From Marinobacter sp. LQ44 (lineage in GTDB: Bacteria; Pseudomonadota; Gammaproteobacteria; Pseudomonadales; Oleiphilaceae), in assembly GCF_001447155.2 (NCBI RefSeq), contig NZ_CP014754.1, positions 2,108,001-2,172,000 of the forward strand: a stretch of 64,000 bases of DNA, in the 5' to 3' direction. Positions within the stretch are counted from its first letter, which is position 1; every line of letters begins with the position of its first letter. Positions 45,234 to 53,339 of the stretch are shown here, piece by piece. A model generated the notes under the pieces. The model saw only the letters and a list, made by a program, of their open reading frames with translations, searched no databases and was not told the DNA's origin. The translations under genes were made by a program, and so were the position numbers.

Positions 45234-46226
45234 ATGAGCACTTTAAGCATAAGAATTGGCCAGTCGATGGCCGCCAGGAGCCGCAACCTGCTCGCCCGGC
45301 TGAGCCCGAATGAATTGTTGGCGGCCGGCAAACAGACTTTGCTGCCCTTGATCGGAATTCTGGTGTTTCTGGGATTCTGGCATCTGGCAGCGCCCCAGGT
45401 GCAGACGTCCCTTGGTGCTTTCCCAGGGCCAGCTCAGGTCTGGGAGCAGGCGGGGCAACTCTGGCAAGAGCACGCCAACCAGCGGGAACGCGCCAGCCAG
45501 TTCATCGCCATGCAGGAGCAGCGTAATGCCAGGATTCTGGCTGACAACCCGGAGGCGGAGGTGCGGATCCGGTCTTATCCCGGCGCACCCACTTTTATCG
45601 ATCAGATCGGTACCAGCCTGGTCACGGTGTTGTCTGGATTTGCCCTGGCCACGCTGATTGCGGTGCCCCTGGGAATTGTGTTCGGTCTTAACCGGTATTT
45701 TCAGGCGGCGGTCAATCCGCTGATCCAGATCTTCAAGCCGGTGTCGCCCCTGGCCTGGCTGCCACTGGTGACCATGGTGGTGTCTGCCACGTACGTGAGT
45801 GATGACCCGATGTTCCAGAAGTCGTTTCTGACGTCGATGATCACGGTCACCCTTTGCAGCCTGTGGCCGACGCTGATCAATACCAGCGTTGGCGTGGCCG
45901 CGGTGAATCCGGACCTGCTGAATGTGTCGAAGGTGCTGAAGCTGTCGTTCTGGACCCACGTTCGCAAGGTGGTGCTGCCTTCATCGGTACCGATGATTTT
46001 TACCGGGTTGCGGGTGTCTCTGGGTATTGCCTGGATGGTGCTGATTGCGGCGGAGATGCTGGCGCAGAGTCCCGGGCTTGGGAAGTTTGTGTGGGATGAG
46101 TTTCAGAATGGCAGCAGCCAGTCGTTGAGTCGGATCATGGTGGCGGTGCTGGCCATCGGGTTTATCGGGTTTTTGCTGGATCGGGTGATGTTGTTGATTC
46201 AGAAGAAGGTGGCCTGGAATGAGTAG
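45234..46226 (+). CDS. nrtB: nitrate ABC transporter, permease
   Basis: A 330-residue inner-membrane permease. One helix (residues about 36-55) is followed by a long charged segment (about 80-120), then five helices with the ABC-permease loop (NVSKVLKLSFWTHVRKVVLPSSVP). The charged segment is, as I recall, usual in proteobacterial NrtB. GGGGGG precedes the start, 12 bases after nrtA. A 190-bp gap with a long inverted-repeat element separates it from nrtD. Confidence 0.9.
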   Translation: MSTLSIRIGQSMAARSRNLLARLSPNELLAAGKQTLLPLIGILVFLGFWHLAAPQVQTSLGAFPGPAQVWEQAGQLWQEHANQRERASQFIAMQEQRNARILADNPEAEVRIRSYPGAPTFIDQIGTSLVTVLSGFALATLIAVPLGIVFGLNRYFQAAVNPLIQIFKPVSPLAWLPLVTMVVSATYVSDDPMFQKSFLTSMITVTLCSLWPTLINTSVGVAAVNPDLLNVSKVLKLSFWTHVRKVVLPSSVPMIFTGLRVSLGIAWMVLIAAEMLAQSPGLGKFVWDEFQNGSSQSLSRIMVAVLAIGFIGFLLDRVMLLIQKKVAWNE

Positions 46227-46285
46227 CCAACACTCACCCACTGCTGCGTTTAACCTAGAAATCTCAAACGGCGGAGCATGCCGCA

Positions 46286-46387
46286 CCGGGTGGGTAGTGC
46301 CTCCCGGGACACGCGGCGAGTACATCCATGTACGCTCCGCAAAAACATCCATGTTTTTGAGGGTCCCGGGAGGCACTACCCACCCGG
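46286..46387. repeat. long inverted-repeat element in the nrtB-nrtD gap (copy 2)
   Basis: Two 25-bp arms (46286-46310 and 46363-46387) are perfectly complementary. The 52-base centre contains TACA-TCCA-TGTA, extended outward by GCGG/CCGC, and AAAAACA-TCCA-TGTTTTT. Same plan as 15329-15433, with different arms and a different second stem. Confidence 0.9.
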
Positions 46388-46418
46388 CGCTCGTCCGACC
46401 TGTTTAGGGGATTCTGTT

Positions 46419-47297
46419 ATGGCTAAATCACATTTAGAGTTAACGGGCGTTGAAATGGCCTTTGATACAGCCAAAGGGCCATTTATCGCTCTGGACAACG
46501 TGAACCTGAAGATACAGAAAGGGGAGTTTGTTTCGCTTATCGGCCACTCCGGCTGTGGTAAATCGACGGTGCTGAACATTGTCGCCGGGTTGTTGCAGGC
46601 CACCAAGGGTGGCTGTGTGCTGGACGGGCATGAGGTGAACTCACCGGGGCCGGAGCGGGCGGTGGTGTTTCAGAATCATGCGCTGATGCCCTGGTTAACG
46701 GTGTATGAGAATGTCGAGCTGGCTGTTCGGCAGGTGTTTCGTAAGTCGATGAACCGTAAGGAGCGCCGGGACTGGATTACCCACAACCTGGAGCTGGTGA
46801 ATATGGCCCATGCCGCCAATAAGCGGCCGGGGGAGATTTCCGGGGGTATGGCACAGCGGGTGGGGATTGCCCGGGCGTTGGCGATGAAGCCGAGCGTGCT
46901 GCTGATGGATGAGCCCTTCGGGGCCCTGGATGCGCTGACCCGTGCACATCTTCAGGATTCGCTGATGGAGATTCAGCAGGAGCTGAACAACACGGTGATC
47001 ATGATTACCCACGATGTGGACGAGGCGGTGCTATTGTCGGATCGCATCATCATGATGACCAACGGGCCGGCGGCGACGGTGGGGGAAGACCTGCACATTG
47101 ATTTGCCGCGGCCGCGTAATCGGGTGGCGTTGGCGGATGACACCAAATATGTGCATTACCGGCAGGAGGTGCTGTCGTTCCTGTACGAGAAACAGCGAAA
47201 GCTGGAATCCCTGAGCAGCCGGCGGGCCGCCAGTGCCTCCACGCAGGGTGGCGAGAGGACAAAGTCGGAAAAGGAGAAACAGCCGGCGTCTGCCTGA
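46419..47297 (+). CDS. nrtD: nitrate ABC transporter, ATP-binding protein
   Basis: A 292-residue ABC ATPase of the nitrate/sulfonate/taurine type. Walker A is GHSGCGKST near residue 44, the signature is ISGGMAQRVG near 140, and Walker B is VLLMDEPFGALD near 162. The last 40 residues are polar. ATG at 46419 follows TAGGGG; the open frame extends upstream only through the inverted-repeat element. Powers nitrate import with NrtA and NrtB. Confidence 0.92.
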   Translation: MAKSHLELTGVEMAFDTAKGPFIALDNVNLKIQKGEFVSLIGHSGCGKSTVLNIVAGLLQATKGGCVLDGHEVNSPGPERAVVFQNHALMPWLTVYENVELAVRQVFRKSMNRKERRDWITHNLELVNMAHAANKRPGEISGGMAQRVGIARALAMKPSVLLMDEPFGALDALTRAHLQDSLMEIQQELNNTVIMITHDVDEAVLLSDRIIMMTNGPAATVGEDLHIDLPRPRNRVALADDTKYVHYRQEVLSFLYEKQRKLESLSSRRAASASTQGGERTKSEKEKQPASA

Positions 47298-47306
47298 GGC
47301 TGCACG

Positions 47307-47335
47307 GCACCGGGGCTACTTTGGCCCCGGTGCCC
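47307..47335. terminator. bidirectional hairpin between nrtD and nasR
   Basis: GGCACCGGGGC and GCCCCGGTGCC form a perfect 11-bp stem with a seven-base loop between convergent genes. No T-run is present. Confidence 0.7.
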
Positions 47336-47347
47336 TCAGGGATGGCG

Positions 47348-48646
47348 TCAGCCCAGAACGCCGGCCATGGAGACCAGGGCCCGGGCCACATCGGGTAATC
47401 GCTTGCCCTGATCCATCGCCAGCTTTCGCAGCAATCGGTGGGCTTCGTCGTTGCTGATGTTGCGATGCTCCATCAATAGCAACACGGCCTTTTCCTGGGT
47501 GCGCCGGTCTTCCAGAGCTTCTTTCGCACTTTGCAGTTCTTCAGACATCTGGCGCAGGCGGCGGGTTTGCTCCTGAACCAGATCAAAGATAGACCGGCCT
47601 GACTGTTGTCCGACACCGTCGCCGGCCCAGGCATCTGCGGTACTCGCATCTACACCATTATCGCAAACCACCAATACCGGCATTGTCGAGGCGTTCCGTT
47701 GTTCCAGCGAGGCCAGCAGAGTTTCCTGGTGAGCCAGGGAGTGGCGCGCCTCGGTGTAGCGTTCCACGCAACGGTGGTGGAAGGCGTTTTCCACGGAATC
47801 TTCGATTTTCTTGAGATCATCCATACGGTCGGTCATCAGGTTAAACCAGCGATCGGCCATTTCCCTGTCCAGGGATTTATAGGGTCCGACCGACACCGCC
47901 TTCTGGCGCAACCGCTCTATTTCCAGTTCCCGCGGGTGAGACCGCAGCGCCTGCCAGAGAGCCAGGCTGTCTTCGCTGGCAAAGGCAACAAATACCTCGA
48001 AACACCGTTCCTGCGCTTCAACCAGGTGCATCATGCGCCGTGACAGTGCGTTTTCGAAGTGGCCACTGGAGAATCCCGCTGAGCCTGCCGCCCGCTCCTG
48101 GCCACAGTATTCCTTACCATTCATCACGTGCACCATGGCCACCAGCAGGCCGGCAATGGAGGGTTCAGCAACGGTTTCGGCGGCTTCAAAAACCACCGTA
48201 ATCAGCTGATGGATGGTGTCGCAAAACCAGTCCGTAGCATCCACCACGCTGGCTTCCTGCCCGACCACTTTCTGCCTGAACTCGGCCAGCTGATCGAGGC
48301 TATGAAGGGCACTGGCAATATGACCCAGCAGCGGGCTGCTGACCGGATGGGTAGTCAGGTCTTCCTGTATGTCGGTCAGCGCCTTACGGAAGATGACAGC
48401 CAGTTGGTCATTCTCTTTCAGGATAACCGAACGCTCCCGGGCGAAACGCTGGCAACCGGACCCCAGATACAGGTTGGTAGCTCCCCGCTCCCGTTGCAGT
48501 CCGTGCACCAGGTTACCCACGCTCTGCACCAGCCGGCCCATCTGCAGAAAGTACTCCAGGTTGCGGATTTCGCACTGCCGGGAGGCCATCAGAAAGTCTG
48601 CGGCTGTGGCCGTCGCGGCCGTATTGGTCTGGCGTTTGCTGTTCAT
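47348..48646 (-). CDS. nasR: NIT-ANTAR nitrate/nitrite-responsive transcription antiterminator
   Basis: A 432-residue NasR-type regulator. Residues about 45-300 form the all-helical NIT sensor (GLQRERGATNLYLGSGCQRF and later helices), which binds nitrate or nitrite. The last 60 residues are an ANTAR RNA-binding domain (LEDRRTQEKAVLLLMEHRNISNDEAHRLL, shown here in parts). ANTAR proteins bind hexaloop hairpins in leaders and stop terminators from forming. CAGGAG precedes the ATG at 48646; a longer frame upstream lacks a site. Its likely targets are the leaders before nasA, nrtA, nasC and perhaps the FNT gene. It is convergent with nrtD and divergent from nasC. Confidence 0.9.
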   Translation of the reverse strand: MNSKRQTNTAATATAADFLMASRQCEIRNLEYFLQMGRLVQSVGNLVHGLQRERGATNLYLGSGCQRFARERSVILKENDQLAVIFRKALTDIQEDLTTHPVSSPLLGHIASALHSLDQLAEFRQKVVGQEASVVDATDWFCDTIHQLITVVFEAAETVAEPSIAGLLVAMVHVMNGKEYCGQERAAGSAGFSSGHFENALSRRMMHLVEAQERCFEVFVAFASEDSLALWQALRSHPRELEIERLRQKAVSVGPYKSLDREMADRWFNLMTDRMDDLKKIEDSVENAFHHRCVERYTEARHSLAHQETLLASLEQRNASTMPVLVVCDNGVDASTADAWAGDGVGQQSGRSIFDLVQEQTRRLRQMSEELQSAKEALEDRRTQEKAVLLLMEHRNISNDEAHRLLRKLAMDQGKRLPDVARALVSMAGVLG

Positions 48647-48832
48647 GGTGCAACTCCTGGTATCGGTACACAGCGGGTTCCTGTCTGACTGGACTGCAGC
48701 AATTAACAGGCCAGAACCACCGGCATCATCTTCGTGCGTTTCGCCCCATCCCGGGGCATCTTTTCTGCCCGGCACGGGTGCAATAGAGCCGCGATACCAT
48801 CTAAGCAACTGAATTAAATGGAGTTAAAAAGT

Positions 48833-48848
48833 TGGCATGGAGATCGCT
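48833..48848 (+). promoter_or_regulatory. sigma54 promoter for nasC-nirB-nirD
   Basis: TGGCATGGAGATCGCT has GG-N10-GC spacing and a TGGCAT -24 block. Predicted start near 48859. Upstream to the nasR start (48647-48832) I see no further clear signal apart from a GGTGC half-site near 48777. Confidence 0.72.
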
Positions 48849-48872
48849 ATGTCCTAATCAAGGACGACTGTC

Positions 48873-48969
48873 CCGGCCATGGAATCAGGCCGGACCATCA
48901 GATCATTGTTGTTGGCATTGGTGCCGGACCATCTGTTCTCTTCGGAGAGCATGATGCTCCGGCTTTTTT
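48873..48969 (+). terminator. nasC leader: hairpins and terminator with overlapping ANTAR-type hexaloop
   Basis: Three structures follow each other. CCGGCC/GGCCGG (48873-48893) is a hairpin with a nine-base loop. Next is TGGC-ATTGGT-GCCG (48913-48926), whose hexaloop has A at 1 and G at 4. Last, the terminator's 5' arm 48923-48940 pairs through a TTCG loop with 48945-48963, with one bulge and one mismatch, followed by six Ts. The hexaloop hairpin and the terminator share GCCG and exclude each other. Confidence 0.88.
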
Positions 48970-49010
48970 CGTTTGGTTTTCGGCAATTCGTTGAGTAAGG
49001 GAGCGCACCT

Positions 49011-50240
49011 ATGGAACACACACAGACCCCTGCGCTGGTGATCTGCGGCCATGGCATGGTTGCGCAGCGATTGCTGGAGCAACTGGTGGCCACAGGGCAC
49101 CCGTTCAGCCGCATCGTGGTGTTCAACGGTGAGCCTTTCGCTGCCTATAACCGAATCCAGCTGTCGTCCTTGCTGGCGAATCAGGTCCGGGAGTCGGAGC
49201 TGGAACTGAAACCCCGGTCCTGGTTCCGCCAGCACAAAATCGAGGTCTATAACCGTGAGCCGGTCACGGCCATCGAACCGCATCAGCGCCGGGTGACGAC
49301 CGCCAGCGGGCGCACGCTGGCTTACCACACCCTTGTGTTGGCCACTGGCGCCAGTCCTTCACGTCTTGGCCTGCCCGGTGAGGATCTGGATGGCGTGATG
49401 ACCTTCCGGGATCTGACCGATACCCGCACCCTGATTCACCGGGCGCAGACACATCGCCGTGCGGTCGTCATCGGCGGCGGTTTTCTTGGCCTGGAAGCGG
49501 CCGAGGGGCTCAGGGCCCGGGGCATGGACGTCACGGTTCTGCATCGCAGCGGTCACCTGCTGAACCGACAGCTCAATCCAGCTGCCGGCGAATTACTGAA
49601 GCACCAGTTACAGCAACGGGGCCTCACCGTTCTGACCGGTACAGAGCCGACAGCGCTGCTGGGCAAAAACCAGGTCCAGGCGGTACAGCTCAGCGACGGC
49701 ACCGTGCTGGCGACGGACCTGGTGGTGCTGGCAACCGGTATTCATCCGAACAAAGCACTGGCAGAAGCCGCCGGCCTGGCCTGCGACCGGGGAATACAGG
49801 TGGATTCGCAGATGACCACTTCCAATCCTCATATCCACGCCCTTGGTGAATGCTGCCAGTTTCAGGAACACACGTTTGGCCTGGTGGAGCCCGGGTACGA
49901 GCAGGCGGCCGTGTTGGCCCGGCATCTCTGCCAGGTGTCCGGAAGCCCGGGTTTCACACCGGGAGAAATCGCCACCCGCCTGAAAATCAGCGACCTCCCC
50001 ATTTTTTCCTGCGGGCCGATCACTCCGGGCCCGCACACCGAAACCATTGAGTGGCAGGACTACGCCCAAGCGGTCTACGGCCAACTGCTGGTGGAACACA
50101 ACCGCCTGACCGGCGCCATTCTACTCGGAGACACCGGCAGCGGCCCCTGGTACAGCGAGTTGATTCGTTCAGGCACGGATATCTCCCGCTACCGGGACAC
50201 CATCGCTTTCGGCAAACCCTATTGCGACGCAGCGGCCTGA
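49011..50240 (+). CDS. nasC: FAD-dependent electron-transfer subunit of assimilatory nitrate reductase
   Basis: A 409-residue pyridine nucleotide-disulphide oxidoreductase. The FAD-binding Rossmann segment is near residue 5 (VICGHGMVAQRLLEQL), the NADH-binding one near 150 (RAVVIGGGFLGLEAAEGL), and ATGASP and ALGECCQF complete the FAD site. It resembles the N-terminal third of NirB but has no iron-sulfur part, so it should pass electrons from NADH to the BFD-like cluster of NasA. GTAAGGGAG precedes the ATG. It leads the operon, with nirB 27 bp downstream. Confidence 0.85.
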   Translation: MEHTQTPALVICGHGMVAQRLLEQLVATGHPFSRIVVFNGEPFAAYNRIQLSSLLANQVRESELELKPRSWFRQHKIEVYNREPVTAIEPHQRRVTTASGRTLAYHTLVLATGASPSRLGLPGEDLDGVMTFRDLTDTRTLIHRAQTHRRAVVIGGGFLGLEAAEGLRARGMDVTVLHRSGHLLNRQLNPAAGELLKHQLQQRGLTVLTGTEPTALLGKNQVQAVQLSDGTVLATDLVVLATGIHPNKALAEAAGLACDRGIQVDSQMTTSNPHIHALGECCQFQEHTFGLVEPGYEQAAVLARHLCQVSGSPGFTPGEIATRLKISDLPIFSCGPITPGPHTETIEWQDYAQAVYGQLLVEHNRLTGAILLGDTGSGPWYSELIRSGTDISRYRDTIAFGKPYCDAAA

Positions 50241-50267
50241 TCCGCTGCCATGAGAGAGGACAAGACT

Positions 50268-52781
50268 ATGAGCAAACAGACCCTGATCGTGATCGGCAAC
50301 GGCATGGTTGGCCATCACTTTCTGGAACAGTTCAGCCAGTCTCCGGCCGCTGACGCCTACAACATCGTGGTTTTCGGCGAGGAAAAGCAACTGGCCTACG
50401 ACAGGGTGCACCTGTCGGAGTACTTCAGTGGCTCAAGCCATGCGGACCTGGCCATGGGCACCTCAGACTGGTATGCCGACCAGGGCATTGATCTGCACCT
50501 GAATGAGCCGGTGACCGGCATAGATCGGGACGCCCGGATGATCACCACACCCAAGGGCGAGTACCCCTACGATCAGCTGGTGCTGGCCACGGGCTCCTAC
50601 CCGTTTGTCCCGCCCATTGAGGGCAACGATCAGGAAGGCTGCTTCGTGTACCGCACCCTGGATGACCTGGACGCCATCCAGGCCAGTGCGCACTCCGGAA
50701 AAACCGGCGTGGTGGTGGGCGGCGGCCTGCTTGGCCTGGAAGCGGCAAACGCGCTGAAAAGCCTGGGGTTACAGGCTCACGTAGTGGAGTTTGCCCCGAG
50801 GCTGATGCCGGTGCAGCTGGACGATCAGGGTGGCGCCCTGTTGCGCCAGAAGATTGAAGATCTGGGAGTGCAGGTGCATACCGAAAAAGCCACCACCGCC
50901 ATTGTGCCGGGCAACGGCGCGCGGTTGCGGATGAATTTCGCGGATGACAGCCACCTGGAAACCGACCTGATTGTGTTCTCTGCCGGCATCCGCCCGCAGG
51001 ATGCCCTGGCCCGGGCCTGTGGTCTGGAGGTTGGCGAGCGCGGCGGGATTGTCATCAACAACCAGTGCACCACGTCCGACCCGCACATTCACGCCATTGG
51101 CGAATGTGCACTCTGGAATAACTTCATTTTCGGCCTGGTGGCACCGGGTTACACCATGGCCCGAACCCTGTCGGCCGCCCTGAACAACGACACCAGCGCA
51201 GCCTTTACCGGTGCCGACATGAGCACCAAGCTCAAGCTGCTGGGGGTGGATGTGGGTTCCATCGGCGACGCTCACGCCCGGACTCCGGGCGCCCGCAACA
51301 TTCGTTTTCACGATGAGCAGGCCGGCCATTACCGGCGCATGGTGGTGAGCCAGGACGGGAAAACCCTGCTGGGTGCCATTCTGGTGGGCGACAACGGTCC
51401 CTACGACACCCTTTTGCAATACACTATCAACGGCATCGAGTTGCCGGCGAACCCGGAAGCGCTGATTCTTCCTGAGAGCGAAGGCGGTGCCCCGGGGCTG
51501 GGTGCTGATGCCCTGCCGGACACGGCCTCGATCTGTTCCTGCCACAACGTCACCAAGGGCGATATCTGCGGCGCTATTGACGCAGGTTGCGCCGATCTGG
51601 GCAGTGTGAAAGCGGAAACCAAAGCCAGCACCGGCTGCGGTGGCTGCGCGGCGCTGCTCAAGAAGGTGGTGGACAGCGAGCTGGAGAAACGCGGCGTGGA
51701 GGTGTGTACGGATTTGTGCGAACACTTCCCCTACACCCGCCAGGAGCTGTTCCATCTGGTCAAGGTGAACGGCATTCGCACCTTCCGGGGCCTGCTCAGG
51801 CAATACGGCAAGGGCCAGGGTTGCGACATCTGCAAGCCGACGGTGGGCTCCATTCTGGCCACCTGCTGGAACGAGCATATTCTGGCCACCGACCACGTGC
51901 CGCTGCAGGACACCAACGATACCTTCATGGCCAACATGCAGAAGAACGGCACTTACTCGATCGTGCCGCGCATTCCCGGCGGCGAGATCACCCCGGACAA
52001 GCTGATTGTGCTGGGCGAGGTGGCCAAGCAATACAACCTGTACACCAAGATCACCGGCGGCCAGCGGGTGGACCTGTTCGGCGCCACCCTGAGTGAGCTG
52101 CCGGAGATCTGGGAGAAGTTGATCGCCGCCGGTTTCGAGACCGGGCACGCCTATGGCAAGTCGCTGCGTACGGTGAAGTCCTGCGTGGGCAGCACCTGGT
52201 GCCGTTACGGCGTGCAGGACAGCGTGGGCATGGCGATCACTCTGGAGAATCGCTACAAGGGCCTGCGGGCGCCCCACAAGGTGAAGATGGCGGTCTCTGG
52301 CTGTACCCGGGAATGCGCGGAGGCCCAGAGCAAGGATTTCGGGGTGATCGCCACCGAGAAGGGCTGGAACCTGTACGTGTGCGGCAATGGCGGTATGCGG
52401 CCGCGGCATGCGGATCTCTTTGCCACGGATTTGTCGGATGAGGAGCTGATCCGGACCATTGACCGGGTAGTGATGTTCTATGTGCGGACGGCGGATCGGC
52501 TGCAGCGGACGTCGGTCTGGATGGAGAATCTGGAAGGCGGTCTGGAGTATCTGAAGCAGGTGGTGCTGGAGGACAGTCTGGGGATTGGCGAGGAGCTGGA
52601 GCAGCACATGGCGGGTCTGGTGGAGACCTATCAGTGTGAGTGGAAGACCGCGGTTGAGGATCCGGAGAAGCGCAAGCGGTTCCGGGAGTTTGTGAATGCG
52701 CCGGAGCAGAAGGACCCGGTGCAGCAGTGGACTTCGGAGCGGGGGCAGCGGCGGCCTGTTTTGGAGGTGGCTTCTTCGTAG
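50268..52781 (+). CDS. nirB: nitrite reductase (NADH), large subunit
   Basis: An 837-residue assimilatory nitrite reductase making ammonium from nitrite in the cytoplasm. Residues 1-400 bind FAD and NADH (VIGNGMVGHHFLEQF, VVVGGGLLGLEAANAL). A BFD-like [2Fe-2S] domain follows (CSCHNVTKGDICGAI, CGGCAALL, near 425-465). The C-terminal half has the ferredoxin-like and sirohaem domains, with [4Fe-4S]/sirohaem ligands Cys639, Cys645, Cys679 and Cys683. GAGAGGA precedes ATG 50268. It is followed by nirD after a 170-bp gap that contains a long inverted-repeat element. Confidence 0.95.
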   Translation: MSKQTLIVIGNGMVGHHFLEQFSQSPAADAYNIVVFGEEKQLAYDRVHLSEYFSGSSHADLAMGTSDWYADQGIDLHLNEPVTGIDRDARMITTPKGEYPYDQLVLATGSYPFVPPIEGNDQEGCFVYRTLDDLDAIQASAHSGKTGVVVGGGLLGLEAANALKSLGLQAHVVEFAPRLMPVQLDDQGGALLRQKIEDLGVQVHTEKATTAIVPGNGARLRMNFADDSHLETDLIVFSAGIRPQDALARACGLEVGERGGIVINNQCTTSDPHIHAIGECALWNNFIFGLVAPGYTMARTLSAALNNDTSAAFTGADMSTKLKLLGVDVGSIGDAHARTPGARNIRFHDEQAGHYRRMVVSQDGKTLLGAILVGDNGPYDTLLQYTINGIELPANPEALILPESEGGAPGLGADALPDTASICSCHNVTKGDICGAIDAGCADLGSVKAETKASTGCGGCAALLKKVVDSELEKRGVEVCTDLCEHFPYTRQELFHLVKVNGIRTFRGLLRQYGKGQGCDICKPTVGSILATCWNEHILATDHVPLQDTNDTFMANMQKNGTYSIVPRIPGGEITPDKLIVLGEVAKQYNLYTKITGGQRVDLFGATLSELPEIWEKLIAAGFETGHAYGKSLRTVKSCVGSTWCRYGVQDSVGMAITLENRYKGLRAPHKVKMAVSGCTRECAEAQSKDFGVIATEKGWNLYVCGNGGMRPRHADLFATDLSDEELIRTIDRVVMFYVRTADRLQRTSVWMENLEGGLEYLKQVVLEDSLGIGEELEQHMAGLVETYQCEWKTAVEDPEKRKRFREFVNAPEQKDPVQQWTSERGQRRPVLEVASS

Positions 52782-52799
52782 CCTTCTGGCTTGGGGGCG

Positions 52800-52896
52800 G
52801 AGCGCGGGGGCCGGGGTAATTTTCTTCTGGAAAAAATAACTCGCTTTGCTCAGACATCTTTTTTCCTGCCAGAAAATTACCCCGACCCCCGCGCTC
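52800..52896. repeat. long inverted-repeat element in the nirB-nirD gap (copy 3)
   Basis: Two 26-bp arms (52800-52825 and 52871-52896) are complementary at 25 of 26 positions. The centre adds GGAAAAAA/TTTTTTCC around TAACTCGCTTTGCTCAGACA. The centre differs from copies 1 and 2 but resembles the one at 62236-62319. Confidence 0.88.
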
Positions 52897-52951
52897 GCAG
52901 ACATAAGTGGGATAGGCAAGTTAAAGACATTGGGATTCAGGAGAACGTTTT

Positions 52952-53320
52952 ATGAAAGCTCGGACTTGTTGGGAAGCCGTTTGTACGGTGGACGATCTGG
53001 TGGCTGACTCCGGCATTGCGGTTTGGACGGAGGACGGGCCGGTGGCGGTGTTTTATCTGCCACACCGGCTGCCGGCGTTGTTTGCCATCAGCCATACCGA
53101 TCCGTTCAGTGGCTCGAATGTGCTGGCCCGGGGGATTACCGGGGATATCAACGGGGAGCCGGTGGTGGCATCGCCGTTGTATAAGCAGCATTTCAGTCTT
53201 CGCACCGGTGTCTGCCTGGAGGATGACAGTGCCCGTGTGAAGACATACCCGGTGTTGCTGGACGGTGATCAGATCCGTCTGGAGGTGCCGGTGGCTCAGG
53301 CGGCGTCGGTGGCCGCCTGA
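52952..53320 (+). CDS. nirD: nitrite reductase (NADH), small subunit
   Basis: A 122-residue NirD with a Rieske-like fold (GDINGEPVVASPLYKQHFSLRTG, in parts) but without the Cys-His cluster ligands, as is usual for NirD. It supports NirB activity. GGAGAACGTTTT precedes the ATG. It ends the nasC-nirB-nirD operon and faces the nitroreductase gene. Confidence 0.93.
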   Translation: MKARTCWEAVCTVDDLVADSGIAVWTEDGPVAVFYLPHRLPALFAISHTDPFSGSNVLARGITGDINGEPVVASPLYKQHFSLRTGVCLEDDSARVKTYPVLLDGDQIRLEVPVAQAASVAA

Positions 53321-53339
53321 GATCTGAGAGACGCTTATG

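Noticed and set aside
46278..46418. upstream extension of the nrtD frame
   Set aside because: It translates the inverted-repeat element; ATG 46419 has a ribosome-binding site and the usual ABC N-terminus.
50769..52919. 716-codon open frame antisense to nirB
   Set aside because: Low-complexity His/Gln/Leu-rich product with no domain; it mirrors the GC-rich codon pattern of nirB, whose own motifs are unambiguous.
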